DNA of 5,996 bases from Thermaceae bacterium (GCA_027023115.1 JALVWZ010000418.1:1-5996), one strand, 5' to 3'; numbered from the stretch's first letter, positions 1-5,011 are shown. Numbers and translations are program-made. The notes: a model not told the origin generated them from the sequence alone.

Positions 1-10
1 GGTAGGAAAT

Positions 11-31
11 GGGAGGTGGGAGGTGGGTAGG
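11..31. repeat. Three tandem G-rich heptamers
   Basis: GGGAGGT occurs twice in a row and is followed by GGGTAGG, a 7-bp period. The same kind of G-rich heptamers recur at 176-189 (GCAGGCA twice) and near 4866-4892. The block from 19 to 73 resembles 4880-4936: both begin GGAGGTGGGTAGG and end GTTTCCA, with roughly two-thirds identity by eye between these ends. Confidence 0.6.
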
Positions 32-107
32 TTGCATTTGAAGTGCACGAGACAACGTATGGTGGTGTTTCCACAGTCCGCTCACCACAAATCGCTTGCT
101 CGTATTG

Positions 108-152
108 CCTCCCCCAGCGGGGGAGGTGGCCGCAGGCCGGAGGGGGGTTGTT
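108..152. repeat. Palindromic dispersed repeat, copy 1
   Basis: CCTCCCCC (108-115) pairs perfectly with GGGGGAGG (119-126) around a 3-nt AGC loop. A GGCC-GCA-GGCC mini-hairpin follows, then a G run and TTGTT. Positions 4810-4853 carry the same sequence, apart from one loop base and one G in the run. I recognise this as a kind of palindromic repeat that is widespread in bacterial intergenic DNA. It does not look like a transcription terminator because no T-tract follows. Confidence 0.8.
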
Positions 153-175
153 CGTCGGGGAGGTGGGTGTGGGTT

Positions 176-189
176 GCAGGCAGCAGGCA
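176..189. repeat. Tandem GCAGGCA heptamer pair
   Basis: Two perfect adjacent copies of GCAGGCA are preceded by looser G-rich heptamers from about 155. They extend the 7-bp periodicity seen elsewhere in the intergenic DNA of this window. Confidence 0.5.
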
Positions 190-224
190 GGCCGGTGTTT
201 CGTTAACTCCAAGCCAAACTGCAG

Positions 225-386
225 CTCGTCATTCCAGCCAAGCGAGCCTTTGGCTCGCACTAGCCAGTCCAGACCGGAGCACTCTCCGCCTATCGTGGAC
301 ACCGTAAGAAACGATAGCGACGACATAGTCCCCAAGCGTGACTCCTGAGACGGTCCCTGGACCCCAGCTTTCGCTGGGGTGACGAG
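225..386. mobile_element. MITE-like element with terminal inverted repeats
   Basis: The ends are 14-bp imperfect inverted repeats (12 of 14 match): CTCGTCATTCCAGC at 225-238 and GCTGGGGTGACGAG at 373-386. Inside are three further inverted repeats: GCGAGCC/GGCTCGC (242-258, 3-nt loop), CTATCGT/ACGATAG (290-317) and ACCCCAGC/GCTGGGGT (361-380, TTTC loop). The CGTCAT/TGACG termini resemble a repeat class common in many bacterial genomes. No transposase is encoded, so any movement would need one supplied in trans. I see no clear target-site duplication, so it could instead be a REP-type hairpin cluster. Confidence 0.5.
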
Positions 387-523
387 GGAAGATGTACGTG
401 GCGGTGGGAGGGGCGTGAATAACGTGTTCGAACTCTACAGCTAGCAGCCCATCGCGAAGCCGTTCGCCAAAGCATTGCCAGAACCGCTCCGCCGCCCCGC
501 GCCGCAAGCGCCCGGAAACTAAG

Positions 524-549
524 AAAAAGCCCCCTGGCGGGGGCTTTTT
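524..549 (-). terminator. Rho-independent terminator of the tRNA
   Basis: On the minus strand the sequence reads AAAAAGCCCCC, then a GCCA loop, then GGGGGCTTTTT. This is a perfect 11-bp stem whose 3' arm ends in the T-tract. The first base of the hairpin is the final A of the tRNA CCA end, so there is no spacer between the mature tRNA and the terminator. The A/T arms make it symmetrical, so it could also stop plus-strand transcription coming from the left. Confidence 0.9.
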
Positions 550-625
550 GGTGGGCCCTGCAGGACTTGAACCTGCGACCGATCGGTTATGAGCCGACTG
601 CTCTGACCAACTGAGCTAAGGGCCC
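549..625 (-). tRNA. tRNA with CAU anticodon, probably tRNA-Ile2
   Basis: The minus strand folds into a complete 77-nt cloverleaf. It has a 7-bp acceptor stem (GGGCCCU/AGGGCCC), a GCUC/GAGC D stem and a GUCGG/CCGAU anticodon stem closed by a G-U pair. The anticodon loop is CUCAUAA (anticodon at 589-591), the T stem is GCAGG/CCUGC, the discriminator is A, and CCA is encoded in the DNA. A CAU anticodon fits either elongator tRNA-Met or tRNA-Ile2, in which TilS converts C34 to lysidine so that AUA is read. I favour Ile2 because the acceptor stem has C4-G69 and C5-G68 pairs, known TilS determinants in Escherichia coli. The body also resembles the Bacillus subtilis Ile2 tRNA as I remember it. The neighbouring genes use ATA freely. 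That the gene is a tRNA is near certain; the Ile2 assignment is about 0.75. Confidence 0.96.
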
Positions 626-639
626 GCGTCCGGTTTCTT

Positions 640-668
640 ATGGTAGCAATCCCGCCAGCCGGGGGCAA
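640..668 (-). promoter_or_regulatory. Putative promoter of the tRNA gene
   Basis: On the minus strand, TTGCCC (663-668) and TACCAT (640-645) are separated by 17 bp. Each matches the sigma-A consensus at 4 of 6 positions. The -10 ends 14 nt before the tRNA 5' end, leaving a leader of about 7 nt. This would let the tRNA be made independently of the operon upstream. The elements are modest and this is a prediction only. Confidence 0.4.
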
Positions 669-674
669 GGGCAA

Positions 675-697
675 CCGGGCCCCCGCCGGGGGCCCGG
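675..697 (-). terminator. GC-rich hairpin after the histone-fold gene
   Basis: CCGGGCCCCC (675-684) pairs perfectly with GGGGGCCCGG (688-697) around a 3-nt loop, 7 bp beyond the stop codon at 705-707. The stem is very stable, but the following minus-strand sequence is only TTGCCCTTG rather than a true T-tract. It may be a weak or factor-assisted terminator, or a 3' stabilising hairpin for the four-gene transcript. Confidence 0.6.
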
Positions 698-704
698 GCC
701 TTTG

Positions 705-1151
705 CTAGATCAGCTGGTCGAAGACCGTTTCCAACCGCTCCCAGTGCTCGGTCTGCGGGTTCTTGAGGCCGGGCTCGAGCGCCTTCAGTACCCGCGCCGC
801 GGCCACCACCAGCGCCCCGGCCAGCTTGGGCAGCAGCTTGCGCACGTCCTCGCTAACCTCCAAGTCCAAAGGCGGCAGGCCGGCCAGGTGGTCGAGCACC
901 GGCTCCAGCTTGAGCGCCACGTCCATGCTCTCGAACTCGCGCACCGTTTCCTGCAAGCCCTTGGTTACCGGTACGTCGGGCTCGAAGATTACGTCGCGTC
1001 CGTTGTACTTGGCGTTGCGCTCGGCAACCACCAGCAGGTCGTAGATCTTCTTGCCGAGAAAGTTGGAAAGCCGCTTCAGGTCGTTCTTGTCCACATCCAG
1101 CGAGGCCGCCTCGCGGAAGAGTCGCTCGAACTCGCTAACCGCCATGATCAT
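705..1151 (-). CDS. DUF1931 double histone-fold protein
   Basis: This 148-residue protein is recognised as the DUF1931 family, whose Aquifex and Thermus members have known structures with two histone folds in one chain. The family is thought to act as a chromosome or nucleic-acid-binding protein, but its cellular role is not settled. Residues 6-73 look like a histone fold. They have a short helix ending LFREAA (11-16), then a long helix LKRLSNFLGKKIYDLLVVAE (25-44), then NAKYNGRDVIFEPD (46-59). That last segment parallels the 'AK..GR.T....D' loop-2 signature of archaeal histones. Residues 74-148 would form the second, more diverged fold. The start at 1151 has a GGAGG site 9 nt upstream; an internal ATG at 1145 would place that site 15 nt away. 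It is the last gene of the operon, 58 nt after the small heat shock gene. The length agrees with the family, and no signal peptide or membrane segment is present. Confidence 0.9.
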   Translation of the reverse strand: MIMAVSEFERLFREAASLDVDKNDLKRLSNFLGKKIYDLLVVAERNAKYNGRDVIFEPDVPVTKGLQETVREFESMDVALKLEPVLDHLAGLPPLDLEVSEDVRKLLPKLAGALVVAAARVLKALEPGLKNPQTEHWERLETVFDQLI

Positions 1152-1174
1152 TGCGCACCACCTCCCGTGGTTGG

Positions 1175-1194
1175 GGGGCCGGCGCGCCGGCCCC
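1175..1194. repeat. Perfect 20-bp palindrome between hsp20 and histone gene
   Basis: The sequence GGGGCCGGCGCGCCGGCCCC is fully self-complementary. It lies in the 58-bp gap, just upstream of the histone-fold gene's ribosome binding site. As RNA it can form a strong hairpin. With no T-tract following, a role in mRNA processing, stability or partial attenuation is more plausible than full termination. Confidence 0.7.
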
Positions 1195-1209
1195 GCCGGT
1201 ACCTTATGC

Positions 1210-1638
1210 CTACGACTCCACCTCTACCTGGATCTTGCGCGGCTTGGTCTCTTCGGCCCGCGGTACGGTCAGGTAGAGCACGCCGTTCTTGAACTTGGCG
1301 GCCACCTTGCTGAGGTCGTAGACCGCAGGAATCGAGAAGCTGCGCACGAAGACGCCGTAAGGCCCCTCGACGCGGTGGTAAGCCACGTTTTCTTGCTTCT
1401 CGAAGGGCCGTTCGGCCTTGACCGTCAGGGTCTCTTCTTCGGCGGTCACCTCGACCTTATCGGGGTCTATCCCGGGCAGGTAAACTGCCAGGTGCAGCCC
1501 CTCCTCGTCTTCCCAAACGTCCACCAGCGGCGCCAGCGTTTGATCGCCGCGGCCGCCGCGGCCCATGCCATAACCCATTCCGCGCCCCAGGCGCTCCTGC
1601 AGTTCTTCGATTTCCTTGAAAGGATCCCAACGCATCAT
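1210..1638 (-). CDS. Small heat shock protein, Hsp20/alpha-crystallin family
   Basis: This cytoplasmic, ATP-independent holdase chaperone of 142 residues binds unfolding proteins and normally forms large oligomers. The N-terminus starts MMRWDPFKEIEELQERL, a typical bacterial Hsp20 opening, followed by a Gly/Met/Arg-rich stretch (18-32). The alpha-crystallin domain runs from about 36 to 128. It includes the WEDEEGLHLAVYLPGI strand region (42-57) and the diagnostic KFKNGVLYLTVP motif (115-126; the family consensus is A-x-x-x-N-G-V-L). The C-terminal tail carries an I-x-V anchor (I136-Q137-V138) used for oligomer assembly. The start at 1638 has GGAGG 7 nt upstream; ATG also occurs as codon 2. 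The gene lies 24 nt after the eRF1-like gene, consistent with co-transcription. I see no CIRCE element. Family assignment is firm; paralog-level naming is not attempted. Confidence 0.96.
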   Translation of the reverse strand: MMRWDPFKEIEELQERLGRGMGYGMGRGGRGDQTLAPLVDVWEDEEGLHLAVYLPGIDPDKVEVTAEEETLTVKAERPFEKQENVAYHRVEGPYGVFVRSFSIPAVYDLSKVAAKFKNGVLYLTVPRAEETKPRKIQVEVES

Positions 1639-1662
1639 TCTTGCACCTCCAAAGCCTTTCTC

Positions 1663-2832
1663 TTACCAGCGTTTGAGCCCCGCGAGACCGCCAAACTCCT
1701 CGTTCAAGCGGTTCGCGTTGTCTCCTCTAACGAACTCCACCCTCGCCCCAAAAAGGCCGGCCAAGTCCACCAAGGTGGCGGCCAGGTCGGCGCGCCGGGG
1801 CTCCTCCGTGCAAACGGCTCGAACCTTGGCCTCGTCCAGCGAGGCGTAGCCGGTATCGGGGCAGACCCAAACCTCACCCTCGGGTCGCCAGGGCATTACC
1901 AGCACGTAGACGCGGCCCAGTTGCAGGTCCTCCAGAACCTGCTCGACTCCCCAAACTCCCTCCTCGCGAACGCGCTCCAGCAGCTTGGCTTCCTCGGCAC
2001 GCTCCACCTGCTCGAGGGCATCTTCCACCTCGGCCAGAACCTCCGCCGCGGTCACCTTGCTGCCGCGGGCCGGCAGCGGCAGGCGCGCCACCACCCGCTC
2101 GCGGACGGCCTTGGGCAGGAGCTCGGCAAAGTAGCGGGTTTCTTCGGGAACGCCCATCAGGATCAGGCGCTCCGCTCCCATCTGCTCGAGCCGGCGGGCG
2201 GTTTCGGCGGCCAGCTGCCGGTAGAAGCGGTGGGTCCAGGCGAGCATGCGGCGGTCGAAGCGGTCGCGCCCGCCGCCGCCGCGCGCCGCCACGCCAACCG
2301 GAGTGGCCGGCTTGGCCTCCGCCAGTTGCCGCCACGCGCCGGGGTCAACCGCGCGGAAGGCGTCGGCCAGCTCGCGCGCCTCGCCCAGGTAGACCTCGAA
2401 GAGCCGCCAACGCTCTTCGTCGAGGAGCACCACTGCGTAGCGCTCGTACTCGTCGAGCGCCAACAGCAAGGGCAGCACGTAAGGTTCGCCCCAGCGGGCT
2501 TCGAGCTCGCCGTAGGCCAGCTTGACCACCGGCAGGTCCACGTTTAGGTCAAAAACGTCCATATCGTCCGCGCTGGCAAAAAGAGCTCTGGTGCGCCCGC
2601 GAACCACGTCGTGCTCTAGGCGGTCGAGTACGCGCTTTTGCAGCTCGGCGGGCACCCCCAGGCTCTTCATGGTGTCCTTGGCGCGAATCACGTAGGGCTT
2701 GTTCTTGGATCCACCCGCGAACTCGGTCACGTTGGGGTCGGCCGGGTTGGTCGCCACGTAGAGCGAGAGCATGGGCCCGGGGTGGAAGGCAATTTCTTCC
2801 TTGAGGCGTCGCACGTCTTCCCGCGAAATCAT
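1663..2832 (-). CDS. eRF1-like (baeRF/VLRF1-type) release factor homologue
   Basis: This 389-residue protein is recognised by overall architecture as a bacterial member of the eRF1/Pelota/Vms1 superfamily. Family knowledge suggests action at the ribosome, on peptidyl-tRNA release or rescue; no role is proven for this protein. Residues 1-140 form the N-terminal part. Residues 140-260 match eRF1 domain 2, with a glycine-rich loop AARGGGGRDRFDRR (182-195) followed by a long helix containing HRFYRQLAAETARRLEQMG (201-219). In eRF1 this loop is GGQ plus a basic helix; here the tip is GGGG (185-188), so the catalytic glutamine is absent. Residues 290-389 resemble eRF1 domain 3, an L7Ae-like fold, ending with GARVEFVRGDNANRLNEEFGG (362-382) and GLKRW. 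Two isolated cysteines (324, 341) may remain from a zinc-binding insert. An AGGAGG site lies 5 nt before the start, overlapping the upstream gene's TAG stop; the intergenic gap is 9 nt. Exact baeRF subfamily is uncertain. Confidence 0.75.
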   Translation of the reverse strand: MISREDVRRLKEEIAFHPGPMLSLYVATNPADPNVTEFAGGSKNKPYVIRAKDTMKSLGVPAELQKRVLDRLEHDVVRGRTRALFASADDMDVFDLNVDLPVVKLAYGELEARWGEPYVLPLLLALDEYERYAVVLLDEERWRLFEVYLGEARELADAFRAVDPGAWRQLAEAKPATPVGVAARGGGGRDRFDRRMLAWTHRFYRQLAAETARRLEQMGAERLILMGVPEETRYFAELLPKAVRERVVARLPLPARGSKVTAAEVLAEVEDALEQVERAEEAKLLERVREEGVWGVEQVLEDLQLGRVYVLVMPWRPEGEVWVCPDTGYASLDEAKVRAVCTEEPRRADLAATLVDLAGLFGARVEFVRGDNANRLNEEFGGLAGLKRW

Positions 2833-2841
2833 GCCAGCCTC

Positions 2842-3291
2842 CTATGCGCCCGCCTGATATGGGTCGAGCTTGGTGATCACTTCCAGCAGGTCGCGGTAGT
2901 TCTGTTCCTCTTCGTCGTGGATGCGGCGGAAGAGCTCTCTGACCTCGGGGTCGGAAACGCCGTAGGCATTCTCGATGTAGCTAACCAAGTCGGCCTTTTC
3001 CGACTCGAAGGCCTCGAGCACCTCCTGCCAGGTCTGCTCCTCGGGGAGCTGGGGTGCGGGCGGGGGCGTGCCGCCGAGCGAAACTATCTTCTGCTTCAAA
3101 AGTTCAGCATGGCGCCGCTCGCGCGTGGCTATCCGCCTCAGCACCTCGCGCAGCTGCTCGTAACGCAGCTCCCTGGCGGCGCGCTCGGCCAATTCGGCGT
3201 CGCGCAGCTCGTCGGCGTAGCGCTCCTGCAAGACCGCCAGAAGATGTTCTTTTTGCGACGCATTGAGCTTATCGAGCCATTCGGCCAGCAT
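2842..3291 (-). CDS. Ferritin-like (rubrerythrin-type) domain protein
   Basis: This is a helical protein of 149 residues from this start. The pattern fits a ferritin-like four-helix di-metal fold: an acidic helix with E28 and E33, then ERRH (58-61). A proline-rich linker (TPPPAPQLP) follows, then a helix with E96 and E98, then HDEEEQNY (125-132). Such proteins store iron, detoxify peroxide or act as oxidases. The last ExxH ligand motif is imperfect here, with Gln/Asn where the His is expected, so metal binding is plausible rather than shown. An in-frame ATG at 3312 would add seven residues (MRKGADK). I prefer 3291 because AAAGGGGG lies 8 nt before it, while 3312 has no such site. However, 3312 sits almost exactly at the predicted transcription start, so a leaderless start there is possible. 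It is the first gene of the four-gene operon. No signal peptide is seen. Confidence 0.75.
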   Translation of the reverse strand: MLAEWLDKLNASQKEHLLAVLQERYADELRDAELAERAARELRYEQLREVLRRIATRERRHAELLKQKIVSLGGTPPPAPQLPEEQTWQEVLEAFESEKADLVSYIENAYGVSDPEVRELFRRIHDEEEQNYRDLLEVITKLDPYQAGA

Positions 3292-3317
3292 CTTATCCGC
3301 CCCCTTTCGCATCTAAT

Positions 3318-3346
3318 AGCATAATGATTGATATTGACATTGTCAA
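3318..3346 (-). promoter_or_regulatory. Sigma-A promoter of the four-gene stress operon
   Basis: On the minus strand, a perfect TTGACA (3341-3346) is followed after exactly 17 bp by TATGCT (3318-3323), which matches the -10 at 4 of 6 positions. Transcription should start about 6-7 nt further on, near 3311-3312. The -35 lies inside an inverted repeat, TTGACA-T-TGTCAA (3334-3346), which a dimeric regulator could bind. Confidence 0.75.
3334..3346. promoter_or_regulatory. Inverted repeat overlapping the operon -35
   Basis: TTGACA and TGTCAA flank a single T, a perfect 6-1-6 palindrome. It sits in the 111-bp divergent region between the operon and apgM, and it covers the operon's -35 box. This position suits a repressor operator. 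Since a perfect -35 gives half of the repeat automatically, chance remains possible. Confidence 0.4.
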
Positions 3347-3388
3347 GCATATTGCTTACTAGCCCAGCCTTATTTCTAAACCCGCCCT

Positions 3389-3417
3389 TTGGTTTTCCCC
3401 ATGAACGGCGCTACAAT
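3389..3417 (+). promoter_or_regulatory. Promoter of apgM, probably leaderless
   Basis: TTGGTT (3389-3394), a 17-bp spacer and TACAAT (3412-3417, 5 of 6 to consensus) are followed by only six bases before the ATG at 3424. With that spacing the transcript would begin at or next to the start codon. This is the TAnnnT-N6-ATG arrangement known for leaderless mRNAs in the Deinococcus-Thermus group. The GAGG just before the ATG lies too close to act as a normal ribosome binding site. Confidence 0.65.
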
Positions 3418-3423
3418 GAGGGC

Positions 3424-4659
3424 ATGGACATCCTTCCGCATCTCAAAGAACTTAGCCGGCGCACACCCAGCAAGATCCTCTTCGTAGTCCTCGACGGCGT
3501 TGGCGGCCTGCCGCGCGAGCCCGGCGGCCCCACCGAACTGGCCGCCGCCCGCACCCCCAACCTCGACGCACTGGCCCGAAAAGCCAACCTGGGCCGCCTG
3601 ACCATGGTCTATCCGGGCTTCGCCCCCGGTTCCGGACCAGGCCACCTGAGCCTCTTTGGTTACGACCCCCTAATTTACGAAGTGGGGCGCGGCGTCCTCT
3701 CGGCGCTGGGCCTGGGTGTTGACCTGGGTCCCGACGACGTTGCCGTGCGTGGCAACTTCGCCACCCTTAACCCCGACGGCACCGTGGCCGACCGGCGCGC
3801 CGGCCGCCCCTCTACCGACGAAAACCGCCGTGTGCTGGCCAAGCTGCGCGAGCACATCAAAGAAATAGACGGCGTAAAGGTAGAGCTCCACACCGAGTCC
3901 GAACACCGCTTCGTGCTGGTCCTGCGCGGGGCCGGCCTGGGGGCGCGAGTGCACGACACCGACCCGCAAAAGACCGGCGTTCCACCGCTGGAAGCCCGCC
4001 CGCACGACGAGAGCGACGAAGCCAGCGCCAAGACCGCCGACATCCTCAACAAGTTCAGCGCCCTGGCCCGCCAGGTTCTAGCAGACGAACCGAAAATAAA
4101 CGGCGTTCTACTGCGTGGCGTTTCCAAGCGGCCGGTCTGGCCCACCCTGGGCGAGATAACCGGCCTGACGCCGGCGGCTATCGCCAGCTACCCGATGTAC
4201 CGCGGCGTCGCCTCGCTGGTTGGCATGACCCCGCTGGACGTGGAGATAGGCGACGACCCCGACGCCCCCCGCGGCAAACTGGCGGCCATCAAGAACAACT
4301 GGAGCGCCTTCGACTATTTCTACCTGCACTTCAAGAAGACCGACTCCACCGGCGAAGACGGCAACTTTGACGAAAAGGTCCACAAGATCGAGCTCTTCGA
4401 CGAACTGCTGCCCGAATTGCTGGCGCTGGAGCCCGACGTAATAGCCATTACCGGCGACCACTCCACTCCCAGCGTAATGAAGGCCCACTCCTGGCACCCG
4501 GTGCCCTTCCTGCTCTACGGACCCTACCTGCGCAACGACGCCGCTACCCGCTTTACCGAAGACGAAGCGGCCAAGGGTGCCCTGGGCGACCTGCACGGCA
4601 CCAACGTGCTACCACTCTTGCTGGCCCACGCAGGCAAACTGCAGAAGTTCGGCGCCTGA
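3424..4659 (+). CDS. apgM: 2,3-bisphosphoglycerate-independent phosphoglycerate mutase, archaeal type
   Basis: This cytoplasmic enzyme interconverts 3- and 2-phosphoglycerate in glycolysis and gluconeogenesis. It has 411 residues, the usual length for the archaeal-type (ApgM) branch, which lies in the alkaline phosphatase superfamily and uses two divalent metals and a phosphoserine intermediate. Visible active-site elements are D24 in FVVLDGVGG, the likely nucleophile S70 in [15 protein letters not shown], and RGNFATL (109-115). Also present are DRRAGR (123-128), D307 in [13 protein letters not shown]320, D345-H346 in ITGDHSTP, and H355/H358 in [10 protein letters not shown]. The frame stays open upstream to 3328, but that extension is not family-like. 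The ATG at 3424 gives the expected [17 protein letters not shown] start and fits the promoter spacing. It is monocistronic, divergent from the stress operon, and ends at a clear terminator. Isoleucine is coded ATA in 5 of 14 cases. Naming is confident. Confidence 0.97.
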   Translation: MDILPHLKELSRRTPSKILFVVLDGVGGLPREPGGPTELAAARTPNLDALARKANLGRLTMVYPGFAPGSGPGHLSLFGYDPLIYEVGRGVLSALGLGVDLGPDDVAVRGNFATLNPDGTVADRRAGRPSTDENRRVLAKLREHIKEIDGVKVELHTESEHRFVLVLRGAGLGARVHDTDPQKTGVPPLEARPHDESDEASAKTADILNKFSALARQVLADEPKINGVLLRGVSKRPVWPTLGEITGLTPAAIASYPMYRGVASLVGMTPLDVEIGDDPDAPRGKLAAIKNNWSAFDYFYLHFKKTDSTGEDGNFDEKVHKIELFDELLPELLALEPDVIAITGDHSTPSVMKAHSWHPVPFLLYGPYLRNDAATRFTEDEAAKGALGDLHGTNVLPLLLAHAGKLQKFGA

Positions 4660-4698
4660 ACTGCTGTTTCGTCCTGATTGGCTGTTTTGTAAGACTCT

Positions 4699-4727
4699 GA
4701 GCGCGGCCTGCCGCGCTCTTCTCTTTT
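4699..4727 (+). terminator. Rho-independent terminator of apgM
   Basis: GAGCGCGG (4699-4706) pairs perfectly with CCGCGCTC (4711-4718) around a CCTG loop, followed by TTCTCTTTT. It lies 39 bp after the apgM stop codon and closes that transcript. Confidence 0.85.
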
Positions 4728-4752
4728 GTAGGCGAAGGCGGCGTTTTGTCGG

Positions 4753-4801
4753 CTACAAACCACAAGCCTCAAACCGCGGGCCGCGAGTTACGGGCCGCGA
4801 A
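4753..4801. repeat. Degenerate heptamer array, seven units
   Basis: Seven consecutive 7-bp units run without a phase break, following a CYNCRRR pattern; the first two are CTACAAA and CCACAAG, and the last is CCGCGAA. Position 4 (C) is fixed in all seven units, and every unit ends in three purines. Confidence 0.7.
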
Positions 4802-4809
4802 TCCTTTTA

Positions 4810-4853
4810 CCTCCCCCACCGGGGGAGGTGGCCGCAGGCCGGAGGGGGTTGTT
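4810..4853. repeat. Palindromic dispersed repeat, copy 2
   Basis: This is a near-identical copy of 108-152, with the same 8-bp CCTCCCCC/GGGGGAGG stem (4810-4828) with an ACC loop, then GGCC-GCA-GGCC, a G run and TTGTT. It is followed by G-rich heptamers and a block (4880-4936) that matches 19-73, so the similarity between the two sites extends beyond the hairpin. Confidence 0.85.
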
Positions 4854-4940
4854 GGATGGTTGGTGGGGAGTGGGATGCAGGAGGTGGGTAGGCTGCTTTC
4901 TAGGGCGCGTTAGACGACGCAATGCGGGGGTTTCCAAAGG

Positions 4941-4968
4941 TCACGAGCTGCGGGCCACAAGCTACGAG
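4941..4968. repeat. Degenerate heptamer array, four units
   Basis: Four 7-bp units run in phase from TCACGAG to CTACGAG. All carry C at position 4 and end in purines, the same pattern as at 4753-4801. Confidence 0.6.
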
Positions 4969-4992
4969 CCAGTTTCAAAAACCCCACCCCGG

Positions 4993-5011
4993 CCCTCCCC
5001 GAAGGGAAGGG
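4993..5011. repeat. Hairpin repeat of a widespread intergenic family
   Basis: CCCTCCCC (4993-5000) pairs with GGGAAGGG (5004-5011) around GAA with one mismatch. With the preceding ACCCCACCCCGG it resembles a hairpin repeat that I recognise from many unrelated bacterial genomes. It has no T-tract. Confidence 0.55.

Larger units (their letters stand above)
1..521. other. Gene-free repeat-rich region
   Basis: I see no convincing gene here. Open frames on both strands run through palindromic repeats and have no recognisable protein, no ribosome binding site and no family resemblance. The stretch holds G-rich 7-bp tandem repeats (11-31 and 176-189), a hairpin repeat (108-152) that recurs at 4810-4853, and a MITE-like element with terminal inverted repeats (225-386). 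Positions 387-521 show nothing recognisable. Confidence 0.75.

Noticed and set aside
108..126. Possible rho-independent terminator
   Set aside because: The stem is perfect, but no T-tract follows on either strand and no gene ends nearby. The same unit recurs at 4810 as a dispersed repeat.
23..507. Open frames on both strands in the left intergenic region
   Set aside because: They translate the hairpin repeats and the MITE-like element, giving peptides that recur wherever such repeats occur. There is no start context and no homologous family.
1051..2547. Long plus-strand open frame of 498 codons opposite the histone, hsp20 and eRF1-like genes
   Set aside because: It runs antisense across three genes with clear family matches and ribosome binding sites. 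Its translation is low-complexity (His, Ala, Gly, Gln rich), as expected from the opposite strand of GC-rich codons, and it has no family resemblance.
2638..3324. Plus-strand open frame of 228 codons opposite the ferritin-like gene
   Set aside because: It is antisense to a supported gene and runs through the operon promoter. No domain is recognisable.
3328..3423. Upstream extension of apgM to an ATG at 3328
   Set aside because: The extra 32 residues are not part of the family, they cross the apgM promoter, and the ATG at 3424 gives the expected N-terminus.
3670..4596. Minus-strand open frames opposite apgM
   Set aside because: These are shadows of a confidently identified enzyme gene; they are composition-driven and have no protein family signal.
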